Shown here one piece after another: positions 49,270-58,094 of a DNA stretch of 64,000 nt. The stretch lies in NCBI RefSeq assembly GCF_008369295.1, contig NZ_VOBG01000010.1, forward strand, positions 124,001 through 188,000. The letters are read 5' to 3'. The notes beneath the pieces are model-generated. The model was not told where the DNA came from, did no database searches, and was given only the letters and a program-made list of their open reading frames with translations. The translations under genes were made by a program, and so were the position numbers. The first letter of the stretch is position 1, and each line of letters begins with the position of its first letter. This DNA is from Pseudomonas sp. ANT_H4 (GTDB lineage Bacteria > Pseudomonadota > Gammaproteobacteria > Pseudomonadales > Pseudomonadaceae).

Positions 49270-50829
49270 TTACTGTTTCCCCGATATTCCCAGGGTTTTC
49301 GCCACCAGTTGTTCGTAAAGTTCGGCGTAGGGCTCCACTGACTGGCACCAGTTGAACGGCGCGGCCATGGCCCGGCAACGCATGGCGTTGAGCAGGCCGG
49401 GGTAGGCAAAGACCTTGAACGCACGGCTCAAGGCAGCTTCGTAGCTTGGCACAGTGGATTCGTTGAACAGGAAACCAGTGACGCCATCCTCGATGGTGTC
49501 CGCCAGGCCGCCGGTGTTGCGAGCCACGGGCAACGAGCCGAAACGCTGGGCGTACATCTGGCTCAGGCCGCAGGGTTCATAGCGCGAGGGCATCAGCAGA
49601 AAGTCGCTGCCGGCAAACATGCGTCGCGCGTCGGTTTCGTTGAAGCCGATACGTACGCCGATCTGACCGGGAAAGCGCAGGGCGAGGGCACGCATGGCCT
49701 GTTCTTCCTCGGGTTCGCCGCGACCGATGATTGCAATCTGTCCACCGGATTCGACGATAAAACTGGCCACTGCTTCGGTCAGGTCCAGGCCTTTCTGGTA
49801 GACCAACCGAGAAACTACGGCAAACAGCGGGCCGGTGGAGTCGTGCAAGCCGAACAGGTTACGTACATGGGCCGCGTTTACGGCCTTGCCTTCCCAATCA
49901 CCGATATTGAACGGGTGGGTCAGGTGCGGGTCGGTGGACGATTCCCAGCTTTCATCGATGCCATTGGGAATGCCGCTGAGCAGGCCTTGCTGGGTCTTGC
50001 TTGCAAGGAAGCCATCTAGACCGCAGCCGAACTCCGGGGTGGTGATTTCCTGGGCGTACGTGGCGCTGACCGTGGTGATGTGGCTGGAATAGGCCATGCC
50101 AGCTTTTAAAAACGACAGTTTGCCGTAGAACTCCATCCCCTCCTGTTGCAAGGCATGCTCGGGAATCCCCAGCTCCGGGCACGAGGCCAGGCTGACCACC
50201 CCCTGGTAGGCGAGGTTATGGATGGTGAACAGCGTGGGTGTGCGTGAACCACGCCAGTGCATATAAGCCGGAGCCAGGCCTGCTGGCCAGTCATGGGCGT
50301 GCACCAGGTCAGGGCACCAGTGGATTTGCGCCAGGTTGGCGGCAATATCGGCGGCGGCCAGGCCCAGGCGGGCGAAGCGGATATGGTTGTCTGGCCAGTC
50401 GCGACCATTGTTGGCGCCGTAGGGCGTGCCTTCACGCTCATAGAGTTCGGGGCAGATCAGCACATAGATGACCAGGCCGTCCTTGAGGTCCATGCGCCCG
50501 ATCTTGCAAGGCGGTAGCGCAGCATGGCCGCCCAGCTCGCCGATGATATGAATGGGGTTGTCGCTCTCCAGCACCTGCGGGTAGCCGGGAATCAACACGC
50601 GTACATCGTGCAGGTGGGCCATGGCCCTGGGCAGGGCGGCGGAGACGTCGCCCAGGCCACCGGTTTTCACCAGATCGGCGAGCTCCGAGGTGACAAACAG
50701 CACTTTCTTGCGATTGGGGTTTTGAGACGAGACCGGCCGTACCGTGTTGGGAAGGTCCACCAATGAGGTAGGCCCGCCAATTGGCTGACTAAAACGCTCT
50801 CCCTGAGTATCTAAATCGGCACTGATCAT
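49270..50829 (-). CDS. glgA: glycogen synthase
   Basis: This 519-residue GT5 enzyme extends alpha-1,4-glucan from ADP-glucose (or UDP-glucose in some bacteria). An unusual 45-residue leader precedes the nucleotide-binding KTGGLGDVSAALP motif. The carboxy-terminal donor site contains SRLVYQKGLDL and PSRYEPCGLSQMYAQRFG. GGGAGAG lies before ATG 50829; the frame runs on to 50889 without a better start. It is the first gene of the minus-strand glucan/trehalose operon. No glgC is present nearby. Confidence 0.94.
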   Translation of the reverse strand: MISADLDTQGERFSQPIGGPTSLVDLPNTVRPVSSQNPNRKKVLFVTSELADLVKTGGLGDVSAALPRAMAHLHDVRVLIPGYPQVLESDNPIHIIGELGGHAALPPCKIGRMDLKDGLVIYVLICPELYEREGTPYGANNGRDWPDNHIRFARLGLAAADIAANLAQIHWCPDLVHAHDWPAGLAPAYMHWRGSRTPTLFTIHNLAYQGVVSLASCPELGIPEHALQQEGMEFYGKLSFLKAGMAYSSHITTVSATYAQEITTPEFGCGLDGFLASKTQQGLLSGIPNGIDESWESSTDPHLTHPFNIGDWEGKAVNAAHVRNLFGLHDSTGPLFAVVSRLVYQKGLDLTEAVASFIVESGGQIAIIGRGEPEEEQAMRALALRFPGQIGVRIGFNETDARRMFAGSDFLLMPSRYEPCGLSQMYAQRFGSLPVARNTGGLADTIEDGVTGFLFNESTVPSYEAALSRAFKVFAYPGLLNAMRCRAMAAPFNWCQSVEPYAELYEQLVAKTLGISGKQ

Positions 50830-51012
50830 AGTTCTCTCCCATGGTTGGTCGGCTGATAGCTTTGAGCCATCGGCGATGATTGACCGCATCCTGCGGCCAG
50901 GCGCACAAGCGCTACACAGACTGGCAAGCCTTATGCCAGTTGCGCTGGAGTCGTAAATAGAGTGGATGGACGGGCGTTCGGCGTGAACCTTCAGCGCTCG
51001 CCTTACCTTAAA

Positions 51013-51040
51013 CCTGACCTACGGCAGAGTTAGAAAGTTT
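51013..51040 (-). promoter_or_regulatory. weak AlgU-like promoter upstream of glgA
   Basis: On the minus strand AAACTT (complement of 51035-51040) and TCAGG (complement of 51013-51017) are 17 bases apart, the same spacing as at glgE. It matches five of six and three of five consensus positions. RNA would start about 180 bases before glgA. This is only suggestive. Confidence 0.25.
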
Positions 51041-51208
51041 CGATTTTTTGCGGGGGCTTTTCTTTTGGTTGCGACCCATCGGTCATGAGTCTAGGCCAGA
51101 TCCCAGAGCCTGTGGGCTGTGTGGGTATTTTTGTAGGACAAAATTTTTAATAGGTATCTACACATTTCTTGAGGTTGCTGATGGCTGGGTTCTAGGGGGG
51201 CTATTGAG

Positions 51209-51441
51209 TACATATCCGTTGTTGCGGTAACGGCTGCTGGTGGTTTCGCTCTTACAGCGACTCACTTTCGAAAAGCCGGAATGCCGGCCCAGACGAAAGT
51301 AAGCAAAGCGCTCCTGCCCTACCTATTGGCACCTCGCTGTGGCTCGGCGTGCCTTCACTCCGGCATTGCTCCGTGGGTCGCCGCGCTGGGCCATCCCTGG
51401 CCCAGCGCGGCTAAACCGGCATCCTTGCCGGTTTACCCACT
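51209..51441 (+). repeat. Pseudomonas interspersed repeat, left inverted copy
   Basis: This begins GTACATATCCGTT and includes TTTCGCTCTTACAGCGACTC, CAGACGAAAGTAAGC and CCGGTTTACCCAC. It is an inverted copy of 51725-51955 with scattered differences. Weaker similarity extends outward to about 51153 (GGTATCTACACAT against GGTATCTATGCAT). Both copies produce the same spurious open frame starting MPAQTKV. From memory, related copies are abundant in Pseudomonas genomes. Confidence 0.8.
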
Positions 51442-51528
51442 GCGCAATATCTGCGTTCGGCCTCTGGTTTTATGGGCAGGCAGATCAAGAGCCAGATCAA
51501 GAGCAGAGCAAAAACCAGTCCGCTTTTC

Positions 51529-51628
51529 TGTAGGAGCGAGCTTGCTCGCGAAGAACCTGAGGGCACCGCGGTGATTCAGGATGCCAGCGTCATCGTTAAC
51601 GACCATCGCGAGCAAGCTCGCTCCTACA
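51529..51628. repeat. REPIN between the inverted repeat copies
   Basis: This 100-base element has mirror-image REP ends: TGTAGGAGCGAGCTTGCTCG at 51529 and its complement ending at 51628, with about 60 bases between. It lies almost exactly at the centre of the larger inverted repeat. Confidence 0.85.
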
Positions 51629-51724
51629 TTTTCACCACTCAGGTCGGCTACCAGGCCGCCGTGCTTTTGATCTTGATCTAAGGCGCCCTGTTAAACCACG
51701 ATGGCTGAACGCAGGTATTGATCC

Positions 51725-51955
51725 GTGGGTAAACCGGCAGGACGCCGGTTTAGCCGTGTTGGGCCAAGGATGGCCCATCGCGGCGGCCCACGGAGCAATG
51801 CCGGAGTGAAGGCATGCCGAGCCACAGCGAGGCACCAAGTGGTGGGGCAAGAGCGCTTTGGTTACTTTCGTCTGGGCCGGCATTCCGGCTTTTCGAAAGT
51901 GACACGCCGTAAGGGCGTAACCCTAAGCCGCCCTGACTAAAATAACGGATATGTA
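51725..51955 (-). repeat. Pseudomonas interspersed repeat, right inverted copy
   Basis: This is the reverse-complement partner of 51209-51441, from GTGGGTAAACCGG to AACGGATATGTAC. The similarity fades outward to about 52007. With the left copy it can form a cruciform of roughly 230-base arms enclosing the REPIN. Confidence 0.8.
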
Positions 51956-52073
51956 CCCAAGCCCAGTCCAGCCTGAAAACCCTGCCGGCAAAGATGCATA
52001 GATACCCATGGCAGGCATACCACCACAACCCGCGTGCCACATTCAGGCGCCAGCGGATTCGGTTCATGTGCCG

Positions 52074-52267
52074 TTATTGGTCGCGGCTGGCGCGCCGAAT
52101 GTCAAAACGCTCGATAATGGTGCGCTGATGCTCCGGCGCCAGGAACATCCTCTTGGGCCTAACTTTCGGGGCAGCCTGAACCTGTCGGCTACCCACTCAA
52201 TGCCCAGACCGGGCAGCACGCTATCGCTGGCCAGCGCGTAACCGGGATAACGAAGGAGGCAGAGCTG
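52074..52267 (-). pseudogene. remnant of a Tn3-family transposase
   Basis: On the minus strand the frame from 52267 reads QLCLLRYPGYALASDSVLPG and continues LGIEWVA. This resembles the conserved QLCxLRYPG block of the amino-terminal DUF4158 domain of Tn3-family transposases. It is preceded by an in-frame TAG, then shifts frame (RQVQAAPKV) and ends at TAA 52074-52076 after a segment MFLAPEHQRTIIERFDIRRA that I cannot place. Only about 65 codons remain, so no transposase is made. Identification is from memory of the motif. Confidence 0.5.
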
Positions 52268-52347
52268 CTAGGGTATAGTTCAACTTGACGCCGCCCAAAG
52301 GAAGATCAGCCTGGGCCCAGAAAAACCCCATAACAGTTGGGAAACTC

Positions 52348-53151
52348 ATGCTGACTGCTTTTTTGCAGTATCCCGTTTCATTTGGCGACCCAGCAGCAAA
52401 TTTCAAGCAGATTCGCGACAGTGTAGACGCGGCACAATTTGATCTCCTGGTCATGCCCGAGCTTTGCACCATCGGTTATTTTCACAGCTCGCGTGAGGCA
52501 TTGTTTCTTCATGCTGAATCAGCGTTCGATGGGCCAACCGCGCAGTTCTTACTGCAACTATCGGCAGACAAGAATGCAACGCTAATTGCTGGCATCGCTG
52601 AGCGTGACGGCGATCACATCTACAACACGGCGATTGTCGTATCGCGCGGGCGCTGGCTGGGGAAACAACGCAAGTGCCACCTGTCACGCATAGAAAAGCC
52701 CCTTTTTACCCCAGGCGATGCATTAGCGTGCTTCGATGACGGAATCTGCCGTTTTGGCGTTCTTACTTGTTTTGACCTCTGGATGCCAGAAGCCGCTCGC
52801 CTGCTGGTGCGCCAAGGTGCGCAGTTATTGTGTTGCCCAGCCAACTATGGTGGACCCTGGACAACCCAGCTTGCGCGCATTCGGGCAATGGAAAACGCCA
52901 CTCCGCTAATCTGTGCCAATCGTACCGGTGTGGAAATGTATGCAGGCGAAGAGGCGACATTCAGAGGTGAAAGCCAAATTGTCGGGCCTATGGGAGAAGT
53001 TTGGGCATCCGCCACAGAAAAGACGTCGCTTGGCTTGTCGACAATCGACCCAGCTGCGCATGTTCTCAAGGCGAATCCTATGTGTGATGACTTGATGGAA
53101 GAGGCAAGTCGCTATGCTTTATCTTTCGCCCCCAGCCGGAACCTCCCCTAA
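52348..53151 (+). CDS. carbon-nitrogen hydrolase (nitrilase superfamily)
   Basis: This 267-residue amidase-fold protein has the Glu-Lys-Cys triad: Glu in LLVMPELCTIGYF, Lys in RKCHLSRIEKP and the nucleophile in GVLTCFDLWMPEAARLL. The exact substrate is unclear; relatives hydrolyse omega-amides, carbamoyl compounds or nitriles. Start 52348 has only a weak GGGA upstream. Codon choice is less GC-biased than neighbours (many TTT, ATT, GCA, CAA), and it lies beside a transposase remnant and repeats, so recent acquisition is likely. Confidence 0.8.
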   Translation: MLTAFLQYPVSFGDPAANFKQIRDSVDAAQFDLLVMPELCTIGYFHSSREALFLHAESAFDGPTAQFLLQLSADKNATLIAGIAERDGDHIYNTAIVVSRGRWLGKQRKCHLSRIEKPLFTPGDALACFDDGICRFGVLTCFDLWMPEAARLLVRQGAQLLCCPANYGGPWTTQLARIRAMENATPLICANRTGVEMYAGEEATFRGESQIVGPMGEVWASATEKTSLGLSTIDPAAHVLKANPMCDDLMEEASRYALSFAPSRNLP

Positions 53152-53259
53152 ATGCCGCAAATCGCAGCTTCGCTCTCACTGAGCCTATCTGCAGTTACAG
53201 CCCAGTGACATGCTCCTCACGGCCCTGATGCCATTCACCAGAACCTCAAAAGGTTGGAT

Positions 53260-54273
53260 TTAAAGGGAGTTGAGCCCTTGCAGCAGCGCCTTGTGGAACT
53301 GCGCTGGCTCTTCCATCTGCGGTGCATGGCCCAGGCCCGGGAACTCCACCAGGGTGGCGTGGGGAATCAGCTTGGCCACTTGTTTGCCCAACACTTCGTA
53401 GTGGCCGATCTTCGCCTTGACCGCTGGCGGCGCAATATCGCTGCCAATGGCCGTGGTGTCGGACGTGCCGATCAGCAACAGGGTAGGCATCTGCAAGTCC
53501 TTGAACTCGTAGTACACGGGCTGGGTGAAGATCATGTCGTAAATCAGCGCCGAGTTCCACGCCACCTGGGTATGGCCGGGGCCTTTGTTCAGGCCGGCAA
53601 GCATCTCGACCCAGCGGTCGAACTCCGGCTTCCAGCGCCCGCCGTAGTAGGTGGTGCGCTCATAGTTGCGGATGCCTTCGGCACTCAGCTTCAGCTCGCG
53701 CTCGTACCATTGGTCGACGCTGCGATAGGGCACGCCGAGGGCTTTCCAGTCTTCCAGGCCAATGGGGTTGACCAGCGCCAGTTGCTCGGTTTGCTGCGGA
53801 TAAAGCAGGGCGTAGCGTGTGGCGAGCATGCCACCGGTGGAGTGGCCCAGCAAAGTGGCTTTCTGGATGCCAAGCTTTTCCAGCAGTTGGTGAGTGTTGA
53901 TTGCCAGTTGCTGGAAGCTGTATTGGTAATGATCCGGTTTGCTGGAGGTGCAAAAGCCGATTTGATCGGGAGCGATTACCCGGTAACCAGCGTCGCTCAG
54001 GGCCTTGATCGAGTCGTCCCAGGTGGCGCCGCAGAAGTTCTTACCATGCATCAGTACGATGCTGCGACCGTTGCCCTTGCCCTTGGCGGGTACGTCCATG
54101 TAGCCCATTTGCAGGGCCTTGCCCTGGGACTGGAAGCTGAAGTGTTCGATTGGGTAAGGGTATTCAAAACCTTGCAGCTCAGGCCCGTAAGCTGGGCCTT
54201 CGCTCGCGGCGAAAGCGGGAAGGGTGCTGCCGAGCAGCAGGCCGGCAAGGCAAAACGAGCGAGATATAGACAT
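53260..54273 (-). CDS. exported alpha/beta hydrolase
   Basis: This 337-residue protein has a Sec signal peptide (about 1-22, ending AFA). The hydrolase fold has the oxyanion motif LMHGKNFCGATW, nucleophile in LLGHSTGGMLATRYAL, Asp in LLIGTSDTTAIG and final His in PGLGHAPQMEEP. Periplasmic or secreted; the substrate is unknown. It is convergent with the carbon-nitrogen hydrolase gene and lies 64 bases downstream of the YqaA gene, perhaps in the same transcript. Confidence 0.85.
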   Translation of the reverse strand: MSISRSFCLAGLLLGSTLPAFAASEGPAYGPELQGFEYPYPIEHFSFQSQGKALQMGYMDVPAKGKGNGRSIVLMHGKNFCGATWDDSIKALSDAGYRVIAPDQIGFCTSSKPDHYQYSFQQLAINTHQLLEKLGIQKATLLGHSTGGMLATRYALLYPQQTEQLALVNPIGLEDWKALGVPYRSVDQWYERELKLSAEGIRNYERTTYYGGRWKPEFDRWVEMLAGLNKGPGHTQVAWNSALIYDMIFTQPVYYEFKDLQMPTLLLIGTSDTTAIGSDIAPPAVKAKIGHYEVLGKQVAKLIPHATLVEFPGLGHAPQMEEPAQFHKALLQGLNSL

Positions 54274-54337
54274 GGGCGGGCTCCAAAGACGATGCCCGGA
54301 TGCTGTCGCGCAGGGATTAAGCGTAGATTAACGCCGG

Positions 54338-54769
54338 TCAGATCCAGTGCAGGGTCAGCATCGCCAGCACCCCGTAGCGGGTACCTTTGGCCAGGCTCAC
54401 GATCAGCAAAAAACGCCATAACGGCTCGCGCATCACCCCAGCCACCAGTGTCAGTGGATCGCCGATGATCGGCAGCCAACTGAGCAGCAACGACCAATGC
54501 CCCCAGCGCTGATAGTGAACGCGTGCCTTATCCAGCTTCGCGGAGCTGACGGGGAACCAGCGGCGGTCCTTGAAACGGTCAACCGAGCGGCCCAGCAGCC
54601 AGTTAACCACTGAGCCCAGGACATTACCAAGGGTGGCGATGGCAAGGAGTAACCACAGGCTGTAATGGCCGCTGAGCAGCAGCCCCACCAGCACCGCTTC
54701 CGATTGCATCGGCAACAGCGTCGCCGCACCGAAAGCGGCGAAAAACAGTCCCAGGTAGCCCGCCAGCAT
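54338..54769 (-). CDS. YqaA/DedA-family membrane protein
   Basis: This 143-residue protein has three to four transmembrane segments. Family features are GNVLGSVVNWLLGR and LPIIGDPLTLVAGVMR, as in E. coli YqaA. DedA relatives move lipids between membrane leaflets and affect membrane potential. It begins 3 bases after the DUF411 gene, so the two are co-translated. Confidence 0.85.
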   Translation of the reverse strand: MLAGYLGLFFAAFGAATLLPMQSEAVLVGLLLSGHYSLWLLLAIATLGNVLGSVVNWLLGRSVDRFKDRRWFPVSSAKLDKARVHYQRWGHWSLLLSWLPIIGDPLTLVAGVMREPLWRFLLIVSLAKGTRYGVLAMLTLHWI

Positions 54770-54772
54770 CGA

Positions 54773-55219
54773 TCAGTGTACCGGGTAGTCAGCGATCACT
54801 ACGTCTTTGCCTTCGCGGGTCAGGCCGATGACCTGAAAAGGGTGGCTCATGCCGTCCGTTTCCATCCCCGGCGAGCCCATTGGCATGCCCGGTGCGGCGA
54901 CGCCCAGCAGATCGTCGCGCTTGCGCAGGGCCAGAACCTGCTCTGCGGGCACATGGCCTTCGACGAATTTACCGTCGATCACCGCCGTGTGGCAGGACCC
55001 CAGGCGCGGCGCAACACCCAGGCGCTGCTTGACTGCGCTCATGTCGGTTTCGACAAGGTCATTGACCTTGAAACCGTTGCTTTCCAGGTGGCTGATCCAT
55101 TTTTTGCAGCAACCGCAATTGGCATCGCGATGCACATCAATCGGGATCAGCTCGGCAGCCTGGGCCAGGGTAGTCATGAACAGGGCCGACAGCAGGGTCA
55201 GGCGCAGGGTGGTTTTCAT
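54773..55219 (-). CDS. exported DUF411 metal-binding protein
   Basis: This 148-residue protein has a signal peptide (about 1-22, ending AQA). The DUF411 core includes HRDANCGCCKKWISHLESNGF, GSCHTAVIDGKFVEGHVPA and a Met-rich patch (PGMPMGSPGMETDGM). The CxCC and Met/His residues suggest copper or related metal binding in the periplasm. Start 55219 gives a sound signal peptide; an ATG four codons upstream is possible. Confidence 0.85.
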   Translation of the reverse strand: MKTTLRLTLLSALFMTTLAQAAELIPIDVHRDANCGCCKKWISHLESNGFKVNDLVETDMSAVKQRLGVAPRLGSCHTAVIDGKFVEGHVPAEQVLALRKRDDLLGVAAPGMPMGSPGMETDGMSHPFQVIGLTREGKDVVIADYPVH

Positions 55220-55318
55220 CGAAGGTCCCATAGGTAACGAAATGTACGGAGATAACGCATTCTCCGCGCTTTTGAGAAAAGGGTCGCCTGGTTATGTTTC
55301 GAGATTATACGGAAGGTT

Positions 55319-55359
55319 GACAGCTCCAGGACGCAGTAGCCTAGCGTCCTAGAGCTGTC
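55319..55359. other. long stem-loop between SRPBCC and DUF411 genes
   Basis: Arms of 16 bases (GACAGCTCCAGGACGC and GCGTCCTAGAGCTGTC) pair with one mismatch around a nine-base loop. No T-run follows. It lies within the minus-strand gap of about 170 bases and may separate the two genes' messages. Confidence 0.55.
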
Positions 55360-55393
55360 GGCAAACTGAGGGGAAGATGACGGTTTTGTCAGG

Positions 55394-55843
55394 TCAGGCG
55401 TTTTCCAGGTGTTGCTTGAGCTGCTCCAGAGCCTGATTCGACAGTTCTGTCATGCGCTCATGCAGGGTGGTGAGTTGCAACTCAGTCTCATAACTGAGAA
55501 CGCGCTTGAACAGGGTGCCGCTGCCTTGCGCCTGCAGAACGTAGTGAATGCAGCCATCCACTGCCGGTGAAGTGAATACAGTCTTGAACTCACGGGGCGG
55601 CACGGCGATTTGCACCCTGTAGCTCAAGGGCACTCGCACGCCCAGCAGGTCGATCATTTCGGTGAAACGGTGGCCGGCGGGCAGCGAACCGTGGGTGCCA
55701 GTGTCGGCACTCAGGGAAGTTGGATGCCACTCATGCCAGCGATCCGGTTGGGTCACGTAGTCGTAGACAGCTTCGATGGGGGCCTGGATATAGCGTTCCT
55801 GGCTGATCCGCTCAAGGCGGTTCGGCTGCTCAACGGCATTCAT
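55394..55843 (-). CDS. SRPBCC (polyketide cyclase-like) protein
   Basis: This 149-residue soluble protein has the helix-grip fold pattern: it opens RISQERYIQAPIEAVYDYVT, then DRWHEWHPTS, and ends in a long amphipathic helix (LHERMTELSNQALEQLKQHL). Such proteins bind hydrophobic ligands; no ligand can be predicted. AGGAGGTG lies before the ATG. Single gene. Confidence 0.8.
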   Translation of the reverse strand: MNAVEQPNRLERISQERYIQAPIEAVYDYVTQPDRWHEWHPTSLSADTGTHGSLPAGHRFTEMIDLLGVRVPLSYRVQIAVPPREFKTVFTSPAVDGCIHYVLQAQGSGTLFKRVLSYETELQLTTLHERMTELSNQALEQLKQHLENA

Positions 55844-55932
55844 GACACACCTCCTGTGTGGCGAAAGTGGGCACTAGGACTGTCAGAATAGTCGCGCTCC
55901 CGTACATCGCACGGGAGTGTTCGGGCTTTTTG

Positions 55933-57927
55933 TCAACGCACTTTGAAGCGGCCCATCAACGCAATAACCTGGCCATTAGCCTCCAGCAAACTCTGGGTAT
56001 TGTCTTCAGTGGCGTGCCCGCTTTGCACCAACTCTTCAACCATATGGCGAATGTGCACCATGCTGCGGTTGATCTCTTCGGTCACCGCGCTTTGCTGTTC
56101 GGCAGCGGTGGCGATCTGAGTACTCAGGTTGTTGATATGGCTGACGGAGCCGGCCATTTCATCCAGCCCGCTGTTGACCCGAGCGGTGGCATCGGCCGCC
56201 GACTGGCAACTGGCCTGGGTATTTTCCATGGCCGTGACCGAGGAAGTGACGCCCAGGGTCAGGCGCGCGAGCATTTCGTTGATTTGCGAGGTGCTGGCTT
56301 GAGTCCGGGCGGCGAGGGCGCGCACTTCATCGGCCACCACGGCAAACCCGCGTCCCTGCTCGCCGGCACGGGCGGCTTCAATCGCCGCGTTGAGCGCCAG
56401 CAGGTTGGTTTGGCCGGCAATGGCGCCGATCACCCCAAGTGTCTCTGTGATGCGCTGGGCGTCCTGGCGCATGTTTTCCACGGTATGGGTGGCGCTGGAA
56501 ACTTCGCCGATCAAGGCACTGACGCTCTTGGAGGCTTCCCCCACGACGATTCGCGAACGGTCTGCGTGTTCGTTGGCGCTCTGGGTGAAGGCGGCGGTTT
56601 CAGCGGCGTTTTGCGCCACGGTGTCGGCGGTGGAGCTCATCTCGGTGATGGCCGTGACGGTCTGGTCGGTTTCCGAGGCGTGGCGTACCAGGATCTGGTT
56701 GGTCTGGGCCGACGTTTGCTGCAACTGCGCCAGGCTTGAAGACATGGCGCCGGTGGCCAGGGTTACTTCGCCGATCATGTTTTGCAGGTAGACGATAAAG
56801 CGGTTGACCGAATGACCAATGGCACCCAATTCATCCTCGGTGTGGATGGTGATACGCCGGGTCAAGTCGGCGTCGCCGGCGGACAGCGCATCGATATTGG
56901 TTTTCAAGGCCTTCATGCGCTGCACCAGTTGGCGAATCGCATAGACCTGCAACAGCACCAGCAGCAGGACCATGGGGATCTGCAACAGGCTCAAGGTGCC
57001 GAGCACGTCATCGCGCTGGGCGGTGATCAGCGAGGTGGGCAGGGCGGTGGCAAGGAACCACGGTGTGCCTTCAATAGGGCGCATAAAGAAGGTGCTGGCT
57101 ACGCCCTGATTATCGAACTCGTTGCGTTGCAACGGCTGGTCGCGATGGACCAGGCCGGCGCTGACCTGGGCGGCAAACGCCGAGGTGCCTGCCAGTTCGC
57201 TGATGTTTTTCAGCACCACCTGGCCGCTGATGCGCGAGCTGTTGCTGATGATCTTGCCGTCACTTTCGACGATCAGCATTTGCCCACCGATGTCTTTTTC
57301 CTTGCGAGCTACCAGGTCATTGAAAAAGCCCAGGGTCACGTCAATGGTGGCAACGCCGTAGGGCGCGCCATCGCGCTGGATCACCATGGCGCAGTTGGTG
57401 CGCGGTTCTTGGCTGGCGTCATCCTTGTAGGCCGCCGCCCAGGCGCACTGGCCCCGAGGTGTGGCCATGCCGCCTTTGTACCAGGTCTGGTCGTAATAGT
57501 TAGGGGCTGCGTCGCTGTTCCAAAAAGTATTGACCGCCAGCTTGCCCGACACATCGCGATGCCAGAAGGTGCTGTGTTTGTTGCGCCCCGGTGTGCGCTG
57601 GTTGGGCAGGGGCCAGATGCCGCCGCCGAACACTTTCAGTTCGCCGTACTGGTCCACCAGGCCGGGCAACACCTTGTCGATGGCATCGCTGTCGAGCAGG
57701 GGAATAGTTTGGGTGATGCTGCGCTGCTGGGCCTGGACCTTGTTCAGTTCGCCCTGGATCTGTTCAGCCACCTCGGCAATACGGTTGAGGGCGACCTGTT
57801 CCTCGGTTTGCCGAAGCTTGGGAGCCACCAACTGTCCTATGCCCACGACCGTCAAGACGAATAGCAGCAGGACGAATAACACCAGGAACAGGGTGTAGCG
57901 GGCTTGGATAGAGCGCAATGGGGGCAT
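55933..57927 (-). CDS. methyl-accepting chemotaxis protein with dCache sensor
   Basis: This 664-residue chemoreceptor has one transmembrane helix at about 13-33, a periplasmic double-Cache sensor of about 270 residues, a second helix near 310-330, a HAMP domain and a cytoplasmic signalling hairpin. The conserved tip is [20 protein letters not shown], continuing [17 protein letters not shown]. The sensor contains WYKGGMA and [13 protein letters not shown]. Amino-acid or amine ligands are common for this class, but none can be assigned. AAGGACGA precedes ATG 57927. Confidence 0.93.
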   Translation of the reverse strand: MPPLRSIQARYTLFLVLFVLLLFVLTVVGIGQLVAPKLRQTEEQVALNRIAEVAEQIQGELNKVQAQQRSITQTIPLLDSDAIDKVLPGLVDQYGELKVFGGGIWPLPNQRTPGRNKHSTFWHRDVSGKLAVNTFWNSDAAPNYYDQTWYKGGMATPRGQCAWAAAYKDDASQEPRTNCAMVIQRDGAPYGVATIDVTLGFFNDLVARKEKDIGGQMLIVESDGKIISNSSRISGQVVLKNISELAGTSAFAAQVSAGLVHRDQPLQRNEFDNQGVASTFFMRPIEGTPWFLATALPTSLITAQRDDVLGTLSLLQIPMVLLLVLLQVYAIRQLVQRMKALKTNIDALSAGDADLTRRITIHTEDELGAIGHSVNRFIVYLQNMIGEVTLATGAMSSSLAQLQQTSAQTNQILVRHASETDQTVTAITEMSSTADTVAQNAAETAAFTQSANEHADRSRIVVGEASKSVSALIGEVSSATHTVENMRQDAQRITETLGVIGAIAGQTNLLALNAAIEAARAGEQGRGFAVVADEVRALAARTQASTSQINEMLARLTLGVTSSVTAMENTQASCQSAADATARVNSGLDEMAGSVSHINNLSTQIATAAEQQSAVTEEINRSMVHIRHMVEELVQSGHATEDNTQSLLEANGQVIALMGRFKVR

Positions 57928-58094
57928 GGGGGTCGTCCTTACGAAGCGTTTTATTATTCAACGCGGCTTTTTTAGAGCTTCGTAGGGCTATCGGCCTGGA
58001 AAGAAGGAGCTTTAGGTACGATGGTGCAAGAGTGTTCGAGCGCATGAGGGGAAGGTCGTCCACGATCAGGATGAACGACCAATATTTCAATAGC

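Noticed and set aside
51281..51574. 97-codon frame beginning MPAQTKV, repeated at 51632-51883 on the minus strand
   Set aside because: Both arise from the two inverted copies of the interspersed repeat; this frame is a known type of spurious gene call.
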